64,000 bases of DNA from an uncultured Bacteroidales bacterium (GCA_900316795.1 ONEF01000003.1:186001-250000), one strand, 5' to 3'. Counted from the stretch's first letter, positions 44,729 through 53,731 are shown. Program-made: numbers and translations. The notes: generated from the letters alone by a model not told the origin.

Positions 44729-46117
44729 ATGAAAAGAATTGTTTTAATTATCGCGATGCTGATGTTTGTGGCAGCTGGGGCTGACGCCCAGGGCTTCCTC
44801 AAGAAAATCGGGAAAGCCGTAAAGGACAAGACTCAGGACAAGACCGAGGAAACCGTTGACAAGGCAGTTGACAAAGTGTTTGACGGTATCGGAGGTCTCT
44901 TGGGCGGAAAGAAGAACAAAGACAAGGATTCTGACGACGAAGACAACGATGATGTTGACGCTCCTTCCGCAGGCAAGGCAAAGCCTGGTACCTGGACATG
45001 CCCCAACCCGGAGTGCGGACACACCGGAAACACCGGCAAATTCTGCGACGACTGTGGAACCAAGAGGCCGGACAATGCTCCTCTTAGCGCAGATGCCCAG
45101 AAAAGCGACTTTGTCCCCGGAGAGATTGCCATCTTTGAAGACAGACTTGCTGGGGAACAGGTTGGAGAGTTCCCTTCCAAGTGGGACCTTGTAAGAGGCT
45201 ATGCGGAAGTCGGGAGAATCGGCGGAGAAACCGCCATTGCAATGAGCAAGGACGACAGCTGGATTTCTCCACTTATGAAAGACGGCAGCAGGAATTATCT
45301 CGGCGATGTGTTCACCATCGAGTATGACATGCTGTTCGATGATACTGAAAAGAACGGTGCCCCTAGCATTGAGCTTGATATCATGCATGAGAGTCAAAGC
45401 AGAGATAATGAATTATTTACAATTACATATTGGTTGGGTGGCGATATACATACTTTTAATTGTGATTATTGTCTTTCTTCAGAACCTTCCTATAATCATA
45501 CAGAAGGCAAGTCAAGTTCTGAAGCAGGTACATTCAACGACGGCAGATGGCATCATTATGCACTGTCTTTCAACAAGAGAGCCATAAAGTTCTATGTAGA
45601 CGGAAGAAGAGTAATAAATGTTCCTAATGCAAAGCCTGGTGCAGGCTGGGTAACCCTGTTTGCCCAGGGCGGAAGCAAGGATGTCTATGTAAAGAACTTC
45701 CGCATAGGTAAAGGTGCCGTAGAACTGTATGACCGCAACGCAACCGACAAGAGCGAGGTGGAAAAGGCCATCGCAGAGAGCGGAAAGTTTGTTACAAACA
45801 ACATTCTGTTCGTCAGTGGCAAGGCAGACCTGAAGCCTGAGAGCATGGAGGAAATCAAGAAGGTTGCAGACTACATGAAGAAGAACCCTTCAGCAAGGTT
45901 CGAGGTACAGGGCCACTGCGACAACCAGGGTTCCGACAAGGTGAACGACCCTCTCTCCCAGCAAAGGGCGGAGGCCGTTGTCAAGGCTCTTGAAGGAATG
46001 GGAGTTGACAGCTTCAACCTCAGGGCCGTAGGAAAGGGAAGCCACGAGCCGGTAGCAGACAACTCTACAGAAGCCGGAAGGGCAAAGAACCGCAGAGTGG
46101 AGTTCATAAAGAAATAA
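44729..46117 (+). CDS. Exported zinc-ribbon / LamG-like / OmpA protein (paralogue B)
   Basis: A 462-residue protein with a signal peptide (1-20) and an amphipathic helix segment like that of paralogue A. The zinc-ribbon-like module has C91, C96, C106 and C109. A concanavalin/LamG-like beta domain (about 125-330, with DGRWHHYALSFN and IKFYVDGRRV) and a C-terminal OmpA domain (about 345-462) follow. The OmpA domain keeps the GHCDNQG and NRRVEF elements that bind peptidoglycan. A stretch of about 150 bp near 45376-45530 is much richer in A+T than the rest of the gene. It is probably attached to the wall or outer membrane. Role unknown. Confidence 0.8.
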   Translation: MKRIVLIIAMLMFVAAGADAQGFLKKIGKAVKDKTQDKTEETVDKAVDKVFDGIGGLLGGKKNKDKDSDDEDNDDVDAPSAGKAKPGTWTCPNPECGHTGNTGKFCDDCGTKRPDNAPLSADAQKSDFVPGEIAIFEDRLAGEQVGEFPSKWDLVRGYAEVGRIGGETAIAMSKDDSWISPLMKDGSRNYLGDVFTIEYDMLFDDTEKNGAPSIELDIMHESQSRDNELFTITYWLGGDIHTFNCDYCLSSEPSYNHTEGKSSSEAGTFNDGRWHHYALSFNKRAIKFYVDGRRVINVPNAKPGAGWVTLFAQGGSKDVYVKNFRIGKGAVELYDRNATDKSEVEKAIAESGKFVTNNILFVSGKADLKPESMEEIKKVADYMKKNPSARFEVQGHCDNQGSDKVNDPLSQQRAEAVVKALEGMGVDSFNLRAVGKGSHEPVADNSTEAGRAKNRRVEFIKK

Positions 46118-46142
46118 CAAACACTCAATACAATCGCAGAGT

Positions 46143-46793
46143 ATGAAAAGGACTTTACTTTTGATATCAGCAATGCTCTTTACTTTCGGAGCATTTGCGC
46201 AGGAAACCTGGTTCTGCTCAACTCCTGGAAAGATTCTCAAATATGCAAACAAGACCGGAGGCGGAAAGACCAACGATTACTACACATACCACATCACAGG
46301 CAGCAACACTGAAGACGGAAAAACCACTATCTCATTCAATGTTGAAATTGAATCCATCAAGGGCGTGGCCCAGGAGCCTGTAGGATGCAACGTATGGACT
46401 GCAGAAGGATATTTCCACACCAATGCAAGAGCCATGATGGGCCAGTACGGCCCGGGCCTGAGCGTGAAAGGCCACGGCCCTATCATCCCTGAAGACCCTA
46501 AAGTGGGAGAAGACCTGGGAGACTGCGGAATAAGCATAGCCTCCCTCGGCACTACAGGCAAGTACACCAATGTCAGGTTCACCGGACAGGAAACCATTGA
46601 GACTCCAGCCGGTTCTTTTGACTGCTGGGTTCTGGAATACAACTATGCATCGGAAGTTAACCTGATAATGAAAATCAAGCAGGAAGGAACCTGCAAGATG
46701 TGGATGAAAAAGGGCATAGGAGTAGTAAAGAATGTTCTCTACGACAAGAAAGGAAAGACTACCCTTGTCCAGGAACTCATCAGCATTGAATGA
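46143..46793 (+). CDS. Exported protein of unknown function (DUF3108/TapB-like)
   Basis: A 216-residue protein with a signal peptide (1-19, ending GAFAQ) and a beta-rich body. The pattern ETIETPAGSFDCWVLEYNY ... WMKKGIGVVKNVLYDKKGKTTLVQEL resembles DUF3108-like proteins of Bacteroidetes, which I recognise only loosely. It sits 25 nt after paralogue B and is probably co-transcribed. Its stop abuts the stop of dinB with no gap. Confidence 0.65.
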   Translation: MKRTLLLISAMLFTFGAFAQETWFCSTPGKILKYANKTGGGKTNDYYTYHITGSNTEDGKTTISFNVEIESIKGVAQEPVGCNVWTAEGYFHTNARAMMGQYGPGLSVKGHGPIIPEDPKVGEDLGDCGISIASLGTTGKYTNVRFTGQETIETPAGSFDCWVLEYNYASEVNLIMKIKQEGTCKMWMKKGIGVVKNVLYDKKGKTTLVQELISIE

Positions 46794-47993
46794 TCAATGG
46801 TCTGCTGAATGTTTTGAAAGACTCTCGTACGCCAAAGTACGGGGGTCTTCTTTATCCAGCTTTTTCCTGTCATATTCCTTGTCCCAGCTCCGGTAGTATT
46901 CCAGACGAGGATCTTCAAACAAAGACATCTGCTCTGCCGTGTCATGAGTAAGACGTGAAACTCCAAGACCAACCTGGCGGAGAGGAGTCTCCCCGTCCCA
47001 TATCTCAGGCAGAAGCCGCCTGGCTTCATTGAGGATCAGGGCTGTGATATCTGTCGGCTGGGTCAATGTACTTTGTTTCTGGCTGGTTGTAAAGTCCGTC
47101 CTTTTGACAAATATGGATACGCACGAAGCCTTGAAGCTGTCTTTTCTGATACGGTGGGCCACTATGCAGGCTACCTTGAAAAGAGCGCGGTCCACATCCT
47201 TTGGGTCTGTAAGGTCTTTGGAGAAAGTCCTTTCTGCACTGTAACTCTTGGCCTCAGGAACCTCGGTTTCCACTTCCGATGAGTCTATCCCGTTGGATGA
47301 GAGATGAAGCTGCAGCGCAGACCTTTCCCCGAATATCCTCTCCAGGTAGTTGATATCCGTCTTGGCCAGCTGCCCTATGGTCCTGATCCCGTAATCCATA
47401 AGACGCTGCTCCGTCTTTTTGCCCACCCACAGCAGGTCTCTTACTCCCAACGGCCACATCTTCCTCTCAACCTCGCTGCTCCAAAGCGTGTGGACCTTGT
47501 CCGGCTTCTCAAAGTCAGAGGCCATCTTGGCCAGAAGCTTGTTGGAGCCTACACCTACATTGACGGTAAAACCAAGACTTGAATGGATTTCATCCTTGAG
47601 AGCCGCGGCAACCTCAACCGGCTCTTTACCATAGAGCCTGAAAGTCATGTCCAGAAAGCACTCGTCAATGGAAAACTGCTGCAAGACAGGGCTATACTTT
47701 CTGCATATCTCTATAAACCCACGGGAACACTTGCCGTACCATTCCCAATCCCCGCTTACAATCAGCAGGTTCGGATATTTTCTCAAAGCCATGGAAACCG
47801 GCTGTGCGGTCTTGATTCCAAGCTTTTTTGCGGGAATGGAAGCAGCTGTTATTATGCTCCGCCTGTCACTTGGATCTCCGCTTACCACAGAAGGAATCAG
47901 ACGAATATCCTGATGCCCCTCAGACAGCATCTTGACTGCCGTCCAGCTCAAAAAAGCAGAGTTGACATCAATATGGAATATGACCCTCTCCAT
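46794..47993 (-). CDS. dinB: DNA polymerase IV (Y family)
   Basis: A 399-residue translesion polymerase. The palm has VIFHIDVNSAFLSW (first catalytic Asp) and SIDECFLDMT (Asp-Glu). The HhH thumb contains VRDLLWVGKKTEQRL, and a little-finger domain follows. It is last in the operon with the ABC exporter. I see no LexA box. Confidence 0.95.
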   Translation of the reverse strand: MERVIFHIDVNSAFLSWTAVKMLSEGHQDIRLIPSVVSGDPSDRRSIITAASIPAKKLGIKTAQPVSMALRKYPNLLIVSGDWEWYGKCSRGFIEICRKYSPVLQQFSIDECFLDMTFRLYGKEPVEVAAALKDEIHSSLGFTVNVGVGSNKLLAKMASDFEKPDKVHTLWSSEVERKMWPLGVRDLLWVGKKTEQRLMDYGIRTIGQLAKTDINYLERIFGERSALQLHLSSNGIDSSEVETEVPEAKSYSAERTFSKDLTDPKDVDRALFKVACIVAHRIRKDSFKASCVSIFVKRTDFTTSQKQSTLTQPTDITALILNEARRLLPEIWDGETPLRQVGLGVSRLTHDTAEQMSLFEDPRLEYYRSWDKEYDRKKLDKEDPRTLAYESLSKHSADH

Positions 47994-48013
47994 CAGACTT
48001 CTGCCAGAAAAAC

Positions 48014-49657
48014 CTAAAAGCGGACAGTGGTGTCTGCAAATTCAGAAACCGCATCGCGATGAGAAATGAAAATTATTGTTTTTTCTCCGCGATATTTACT
48101 GCTGAGATTTTCCAGAAGCCGGCGCTCGGTCCGGGAATCAAGAGCGGAAGTAGCTTCATCCAGCATCAGCACTCCGCCTTTTTTCAAGAGGGCGCGGGCA
48201 ATGGCAATCCTCTGGCTCTGCCCTTCTGACAATCCGCTGCCATCTTCTCCGCAAGGTGTGTCCAGGCCCTTTGGAAGGTCCAGCACAAATTCAGCGCAAG
48301 CTGTTTCCAGTACAGAGCAAAGAGTGGCATCGTCAGCATCAGGATCCACAAGAAGAAGGTTATCCCTGACAGAACCGGACAAAAGAGTGTTGCCCTGAGG
48401 CACATAAGTGAAGTTCTCCCTGGTGGATGCAGAAATCTCCACTGTCCGGTCTTCTCCTTTGATCTTCCCGCTGATTGAAGCAGAACCTGAGGTAGGATGC
48501 AGAAGCCCCATGACAATCTTCATAAGTGTGCTTTTCCCTGCACCTGTAGCACCCATTATTGCAGTAAGGCTGCCGGAAGGAAACTCGCAGCTGAAGTCCT
48601 TGAGAACATACTCGGTACTGTCATGGTACATGAACTCTATATCGGAGAGTCTTATGGAAGGAGCTCCTTCAAAGATAATCTGCTCTCCTTGCCTCTCAAG
48701 CTCAAGTTCCGTGATTTCCGAAAGTCTCTCGATGGATGTCACAGCATGGATGAAGGCCGGGATAGCCCGCCCTATATCAGAAATAGGACGCTGAACCTGG
48801 CTGACCAGCTGCAGCATGGCAGTCATCATACCGTAGGTTACGGTCCCGGAATAGATGCCGAACACTCCCCAGAAGAAAGCGGCGGCATAGCCTCCCATAA
48901 AGCCGAAGCCCATGAAGCCTCTGGCTATCATGTTATAGAACAACCGTTTGCGGGTAAGAGTCTCTATATCATCCTGTATGCCGTCCAGACGCTTCACAAC
49001 TTTTGAAGGCCCGAACAGCATAAGCACCAGAGACCTCATCCTCAGATTGTCCTGGAAGACCTGCTGAGCCTGGCTGTCCTTGCTGCGTATCTCGTTTGTA
49101 AGAGCCCTCAGCTTGCGGAAAAACATCCTGGAACCTGCAATCCCTATTATCATCAGGATGATAACCATCCAGATAAGACCCGGAGCCAGAATCACGGCAT
49201 AAACAGATGCGGCCAAGAGCTGGAATATGGTTATTGCAACATCCGGAACCCTGACGCACAGAAGCTCGGTCAAGACCCTTATGTCCTCTTCCAGACGGTT
49301 GACGACATCTGCGCTGTGGTAGATTTCCTTGCCGATCCACTTGGTGTTGAGAATATGGGAGAAATGATTCCGGCGCAGAAGGTTCTGTGTCTTCACCATG
49401 TTCATCTTCTCCCACCAGGCTGCAAACAGCCTCAGCGAGATCTGAAGAACCATAACAGCAGCCATGATGAAGACGAAAGTCCAGATACTGCCCGTTCTTT
49501 CTTTTGTAGCCACATCCACCAGAGCCTTGCTGCTCCATACGAACATAAGGGAAGTTGCAACCTGCAACACCCCTATGAGTATGCTGACAAGGATCCTCCA
49601 TCTTGCCGGACGGCTGAGCCTATAGGCGGAACGTATGCAATATCCTATGCTTTTCAT
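48014..49657 (-). CDS. ABC transporter, fused permease and ATPase
   Basis: A 547-residue half-transporter: a six-helix type I exporter domain (1-310), then an ATPase with Walker A GATGAGKST, a variant signature LSEGQSQR in place of LSGGQ, and Walker B GGVLMLDEATSALD. It has no N-terminal C39 peptidase domain. It follows the PqqD gene directly (adjacent stop and start), so it may export a product of this operon. Confidence 0.92.
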   Translation of the reverse strand: MKSIGYCIRSAYRLSRPARWRILVSILIGVLQVATSLMFVWSSKALVDVATKERTGSIWTFVFIMAAVMVLQISLRLFAAWWEKMNMVKTQNLLRRNHFSHILNTKWIGKEIYHSADVVNRLEEDIRVLTELLCVRVPDVAITIFQLLAASVYAVILAPGLIWMVIILMIIGIAGSRMFFRKLRALTNEIRSKDSQAQQVFQDNLRMRSLVLMLFGPSKVVKRLDGIQDDIETLTRKRLFYNMIARGFMGFGFMGGYAAAFFWGVFGIYSGTVTYGMMTAMLQLVSQVQRPISDIGRAIPAFIHAVTSIERLSEITELELERQGEQIIFEGAPSIRLSDIEFMYHDSTEYVLKDFSCEFPSGSLTAIMGATGAGKSTLMKIVMGLLHPTSGSASISGKIKGEDRTVEISASTRENFTYVPQGNTLLSGSVRDNLLLVDPDADDATLCSVLETACAEFVLDLPKGLDTPCGEDGSGLSEGQSQRIAIARALLKKGGVLMLDEATSALDSRTERRLLENLSSKYRGEKTIIFISHRDAVSEFADTTVRF

Positions 49658-49927
49658 TTAATCCTCCAAAAGAGAAGCTTCTTTCCAGGAGTTGACAAGA
49701 GCCTCGCTGTCTTTGAAGGCGGTCTCCTTGTCAACTTCATAATGCTCAACAAGCAAGTCTGCCAGTTCCCCGACAGTAAACTCCTTGTCCTGAACTTTTT
49801 CCCAAAGATAGGCAGCCGTAGCATTGAGAGAAATTATCTTGTTGAAATTGATCCTCTCCAGACCTTCTCCGGTAACTACATATTCGCCGAGAAGCTGCCT
49901 TAAAACAAATCCTTTCTTTATTTTCAT
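49658..49927 (-). CDS. PqqD-family protein (RiPP recognition element-like)
   Basis: 89 residues of the PqqD fold, with NKIISLNATAAYLWEKVQDK, then FTVGELADLLVEHYEVDKETAFKDSEALVNSW. PqqD proteins bind leader peptides of ribosomally made modified peptides and hand them to modifying enzymes. Here it lies between an S26-type peptidase and an ABC exporter. No leader-peptide gene is visible beside it. Confidence 0.88.
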   Translation of the reverse strand: MKIKKGFVLRQLLGEYVVTGEGLERINFNKIISLNATAAYLWEKVQDKEFTVGELADLLVEHYEVDKETAFKDSEALVNSWKEASLLED

Positions 49928-49961
49928 AACAATTGTGTTATCGCGACAATCAATTATAAGA

Positions 49962-50387
49962 CTACATCAAAACCCTTCTGTAAAATGCCAGCAGATACCT
50001 CCTGATTGGCAGCAGCATCCTCCACACTTTCCCTTTGCCCGGGACCACTTCTTTTTTTCCGTTTCTCAGAATGGTCACAACGGTTCCCAGAACATCCTTT
50101 TTACGGCATTTTTCTACGCCCTTGACATTTCCGTCTCCCATCAGGGTCAAGCACTCTCCTTCCTCCTTTATAACCCTATGCAGGACAAACCTTGAGCCCA
50201 GATCCGCAAGGACTATGTCTCCTTCTTCAACTGAGGTCTTCTTTTTAAGAACCACACTATCCTTACCCTGACGAATGAACGGCAGCATGCTGTTGCCCTT
50301 GGGTCTCAGTTCAACTTCCCTGCCTTCTCCGAGCAACTTTCCGATCTCCGGAATAAGGACTTCATTGGGGATCTCAACCTTTTCCAT
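49962..50387 (-). CDS. S24/S26-type peptidase, small (SipW-like Ser-His-Asp)
   Basis: A 141-residue protein with G-N-S33-M-L-P at the nucleophile, H70 in VLHRVI and D85 in LMGDGN. This Ser-His-Asp arrangement is that of the SipW/signal-peptidase-like branch rather than Ser-Lys. It has a basic C-terminus (RRYLLAFYRR) and no clear membrane helix. It overlaps the upstream kinase-like gene by 14 nt, so the two are coupled. Likely role: cleaving a peptide in this pathway. Confidence 0.78.
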   Translation of the reverse strand: MEKVEIPNEVLIPEIGKLLGEGREVELRPKGNSMLPFIRQGKDSVVLKKKTSVEEGDIVLADLGSRFVLHRVIKEEGECLTLMGDGNVKGVEKCRKKDVLGTVVTILRNGKKEVVPGKGKVWRMLLPIRRYLLAFYRRVLM

Positions 50388-51252
50388 AGACCGTGCTATA
50401 ACTCAAAAGTGCAGCCTCTCCATCCGGAAGGCACTCAAGATTGTAACAAGGAACACTCGCAGCAACCTTTGAAATGGAGTCGTGAATGCCGTCAGCCACC
50501 TTCCTCTCAGGACGGTAAGCGGAAACAGACGGATAAAGGGCAGCGTAAGCCTGGATGCCTGAAAGCTTTTTTATCCGGTTGAAAGGAGCCTGGTTGAGTC
50601 TTACAACAGCAGCCAGCGGAACCTCTTTCTTCTTGTAGCAAGGAGTTTTTCCGCTCCAAGGAGAACCGCAGATGAAAACCTCTCCCCCGGGACGGCAATA
50701 TATTATAGGGTTGTCGTCGTTAAGAAGCTCGCAATCCGGTATGTTCTCCTGCCAAAGGCGGGTATGGGTGCTCTTGCCCGTTCCGCTTTTCCCGAGAAAA
50801 GCCACGGCTTTGCCATCTTTCATTATAACAGAAGCGTGGATTTCAAGACATCCCAAAGAAGAAGTCCGCAAAGCATAGACCAGCATCATGGCGTTGTTGA
50901 CGGAAAAGGCAAAATGCTTTCTCTCAAGAACCTCAAACCTGGCCTTTGAAAAATCTTCCGAACAGATGCAGCGGCAGCTTACAGGAGCGTCATCTAAAGG
51001 AGCCATTGTAAAGAACCACTCCCCCCGGTCCGTTTTGGCTACGGTAATTCTGGGGAAACCCTTGTCATCGGATACCAGAAGAGGCTCAGGTTCTTCTTCT
51101 CCAAGTGCCTCCACCTGTGAAAACTCAAGCACAGGGTCTGAGGCTGTCCCTACTTCAAAAGGAGCCAGGTTGGAAATCCTGCCCCATAGTTTCTCGTCCA
51201 ATATCTCCAAAGAAACAAGAATGTGAGCTATGTCAAAAAACTTCTTCGCCAT
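50374..51252 (-). CDS. HPr-kinase/PEP-carboxykinase-like protein (HprK-related)
   Basis: A 292-residue protein. The C-terminal half has a P-loop GKSGTGK160S, NDD near 179-181 and a second G-S-P-W-S-G-K loop (196-202), the layout of HprK-related P-loop kinases. The N-terminal 130 residues are a variable beta-rich region. No HPr gene is nearby. In other bacteria HprK-like proteins beside PqqD proteins modify ribosomal peptides or act in poorly known clusters. It is first in the operon, behind a divergent promoter. Confidence 0.78.
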   Translation of the reverse strand: MAKKFFDIAHILVSLEILDEKLWGRISNLAPFEVGTASDPVLEFSQVEALGEEEPEPLLVSDDKGFPRITVAKTDRGEWFFTMAPLDDAPVSCRCICSEDFSKARFEVLERKHFAFSVNNAMMLVYALRTSSLGCLEIHASVIMKDGKAVAFLGKSGTGKSTHTRLWQENIPDCELLNDDNPIIYCRPGGEVFICGSPWSGKTPCYKKKEVPLAAVVRLNQAPFNRIKKLSGIQAYAALYPSVSAYRPERKVADGIHDSISKVAASVPCYNLECLPDGEAALLSYSTVYGKG

Positions 51253-51279
51253 CCTTTTTCAGACATAATTATAAATTAC

Positions 51280-51298
51280 GCAAATATACCATATTTGC
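51280..51298. promoter_or_regulatory. Palindromic divergent promoter region, HprK-like operon / trkA
   Basis: GCAAATAT (51280-51287) acc ATATTTGC (51291-51298) is a perfect inverted repeat. Read leftward it supplies a TATATTTG box for the minus-strand operon. Read rightward it resembles a -7 box for trkA. Confidence 0.5.
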
Positions 51299-51333
51299 AC
51301 TATCTTTACAACCGCAAACCAATTCCTATCATC

Positions 51334-52686
51334 ATGAAAATAGTAATTGCAGGAGCAGGAGAAGTTGGCAGCCACCTGGCCAAAATGCTCAGTCGAGAAG
51401 ACAACGACATAACAATCATCGAGAACGATGAGGACAAGCTGGACAAGCTTTCTGAACTTGCTGATGTTGTCACCGTCCACGGAGACCCTACCTCCATACC
51501 GGTTCTCAAGCAGGCAGGAGCTCCCAAAGCTGACCTGTTCATAGCCGTCGGCCCCGCCCAGACTCAGAACACAAACATAATCTCAGCTGCCCTTGCAAAG
51601 AAGATGGGTGCCAAGAAGGTCACTGCCAGAATAAACAACGATGAATATATGGAGCACGACAACAAGCTCATATTCACCGAACTGGGAATAGACCTCCTGT
51701 TCTATCCCGAGAAGATGGCGGCATACGAAATCATAGACCTTCTCAAAGAAACCGGAACTTCAGAATTCATGGACTTCGCCAGAGGAAAACTCCAGATGGC
51801 AGTCTTCCGCCTGGATGAGGGCGCCCCTCTGATCGGAAAGACCCTCAATATCCTCAGCGACGGGAAACCGGAACTTAAACCGTTCAAACCGGTTGCGATA
51901 GCCAGGGGAAACCAGACCATCATTCCTGATGCCGACACCAAGTTTTTGCAGGGAGACCTTGTATTCATGGTATGCAAGAAAGAAGGTTTCGCTGAGCTGA
52001 TGGGACATTCCGGAAAGTTTGAGATAGAGGTCAAGAACCTTATGATAGTTGGAGGAGGACGAATTGCGGAAATGCTTTGCCGCAAGATGGTTGGCAAAGT
52101 TGAACATATCAAGGTGGTGGAACCGCGCAAGGAAAGGTGCGAATACCTTGCCCAGGCTCTCCCGGATATTGTTGTCATCAACGGAGATGCAAGAAACACA
52201 GACCTTCTGGTTGAGGAAGACGCAGGTGGCTACGATGCTTTCGTGGCCGTGACCTCCTCCAGTGAGACCAACATACTCTCTTCAGTAGCCGTAAAGAACA
52301 TGGGCGTTCCTAAGGTGATTGCAGAAGTGGAAAACATTGAGTACATAAAACTTGCCGAGGATATGGGCATTGATGCGGTCATAAACAAGAAGCTTGTGAC
52401 TGCAGGCCGTATCTTCCGTTTCACCTTGAGCAACAAGGTACGGTCCATCAAATGCCTCAACGGTTCAGACGCTGAGGTCCTGGAGTTCATAGCCAACCCG
52501 GAAAGCGCCATAACCAAAGCCCCTGTAAAAGACCTCAAGTTCCCTAAGGAAGCAATCATAGGTGGAATAATCAGAGGTGAGGAAAGTATAATCGTCAGCG
52601 GCAACACCTTGGTAAACCCATACGACAGGGTTGTTGTTTTTGCTCTGCCACAAGTACTTGCAAAGGTCAATAAATTTTTCCTCTGA
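51334..52686 (+). CDS. trkA: Trk potassium-uptake regulatory protein TrkA
   Basis: A 450-residue peripheral membrane regulator of K+ uptake with two RCK units: Rossmann motif GAGEVGSHLAKML at residue 7, TrkA_C, then a second NAD-binding GGGRIAEMLCRKM near 235 and a second TrkA_C. I start at 51334; the longer upstream frame crosses the promoter. The channel gene trkH is not adjacent. The 3' end overlaps the convergent AraC gene by 20 bp. Confidence 0.93.
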   Translation: MKIVIAGAGEVGSHLAKMLSREDNDITIIENDEDKLDKLSELADVVTVHGDPTSIPVLKQAGAPKADLFIAVGPAQTQNTNIISAALAKKMGAKKVTARINNDEYMEHDNKLIFTELGIDLLFYPEKMAAYEIIDLLKETGTSEFMDFARGKLQMAVFRLDEGAPLIGKTLNILSDGKPELKPFKPVAIARGNQTIIPDADTKFLQGDLVFMVCKKEGFAELMGHSGKFEIEVKNLMIVGGGRIAEMLCRKMVGKVEHIKVVEPRKERCEYLAQALPDIVVINGDARNTDLLVEEDAGGYDAFVAVTSSSETNILSSVAVKNMGVPKVIAEVENIEYIKLAEDMGIDAVINKKLVTAGRIFRFTLSNKVRSIKCLNGSDAEVLEFIANPESAITKAPVKDLKFPKEAIIGGIIRGEESIIVSGNTLVNPYDRVVVFALPQVLAKVNKFFL

Positions 52687-53224
52687 TTATCTGCGCCCAC
52701 TTCCCCTCAGAAGCGCTCAACGCCCGGCGGAAAGTACGCATATCAGCAAACCCGCTTTCAAGAACTATATCTGACAGTTTTTCAGGCGGAGTGAAGCCAT
52801 ACTCCTCTGAAAGAAAACAAGTCTCCTTGGCTATGTCCACATGCTCAAGTCTTTGGGCTATGTGCTTGAGCCGATACTCATTCATGAAATACTTGTACCC
52901 CTTCTCCGGCGCAAGTATCTCGGAAATGTAAGTGCGGTTGCTGCCTACAATCTTGGCTACCTGCGATATGCTTATGTAGGGGTCAAGATATAGCTTGCGT
53001 TCCTCTATACACCGCCTCAGCCTATACCATAATTCATTAAGTGTCTGTACTTTAGGTGTATAAACCCCACATTCCGGATAACGAAGCAAAAGATAAAGGT
53101 CTTCCGCTTTCCTAGAATCCTTGCTCCGGCCCCTGAAAAGCCGGGATGCCGTCTTGTTGAAAATAGAACCCATATTCAGTTTCTTTGGATTAAAGCCTGT
53201 ACCTGAAATCTTTGATGTAGTCAT
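52667..53224 (-). CDS. AraC-family regulator, second of a tandem pair
   Basis: A 185-residue protein with a C-terminal AraC-type double helix-turn-helix (about 80-180): ISQVAKIVGSNRTYISEIL and KLSDIVLESGFADMRTFRRALS. The N-terminal 75 residues are basic and show no known ligand domain. It overlaps the preceding paralogue by 35 nt (or starts at 53173). Targets unknown. Confidence 0.8.
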   Translation of the reverse strand: MTTSKISGTGFNPKKLNMGSIFNKTASRLFRGRSKDSRKAEDLYLLLRYPECGVYTPKVQTLNELWYRLRRCIEERKLYLDPYISISQVAKIVGSNRTYISEILAPEKGYKYFMNEYRLKHIAQRLEHVDIAKETCFLSEEYGFTPPEKLSDIVLESGFADMRTFRRALSASEGKWAQIIRGKIY

Positions 53225-53729
53225 CTGCTGAAACCTTCTCCCCCCTCTTCATTCTTTGGAGCACTTCTTTGCGCCACCTTACAGGAGATATGCCCACATA
53301 ATAACTGAAACAACCGGAAAAAGAGGATGAAGAGCAAAATCCGGCTTTTTCCATCCAGTCTTTGAAAGTAATGTCAGTATTATCCAGGAAGACCAGACAA
53401 GCCTCCCTAACACGGTAATAGTTGTTCAGTTGGTTAAAATTGATCCTCAGATAATTGTTGATGGTTCGGGATAGATAGTTCCTGTTGGTTCCCAGGATAT
53501 TCACAAGTTCTGAAAGCTTGAAGCCGGCTTTCAGGTATGGCTTGTCAAATTCATAAAGCTCAAGCAGCTTGTCTGCTATCTCCACTACCTCGTTCCCTTC
53601 ATACAGAAAAGACGAGGCTGGATTGTTGAGTTTATAACCGGCAACCAGAGGATGAGATTGTTGCTTATGCACATTTTTTTTGAGAAACAACTTGGAAAAC
53701 AAAGTTTTTGTGTGTGTTAAAAGATCCAT
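53190..53729 (-). CDS. AraC-family regulator, first of a tandem pair
   Basis: A 179-residue protein with the AraC double HTH: FKLSELVNILGTNRNYLSRTI and FKDWMEKAGFCSSSSFSGCFSYYVGISP. It is related to the next gene and has a similar short N-terminal region. A perfect 12-bp stem hairpin ends 2 nt before its ATG. Confidence 0.82.
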   Translation of the reverse strand: MDLLTHTKTLFSKLFLKKNVHKQQSHPLVAGYKLNNPASSFLYEGNEVVEIADKLLELYEFDKPYLKAGFKLSELVNILGTNRNYLSRTINNYLRINFNQLNNYYRVREACLVFLDNTDITFKDWMEKAGFCSSSSFSGCFSYYVGISPVRWRKEVLQRMKRGEKVSADDYIKDFRYRL

Positions 53730-53731
53730 TT

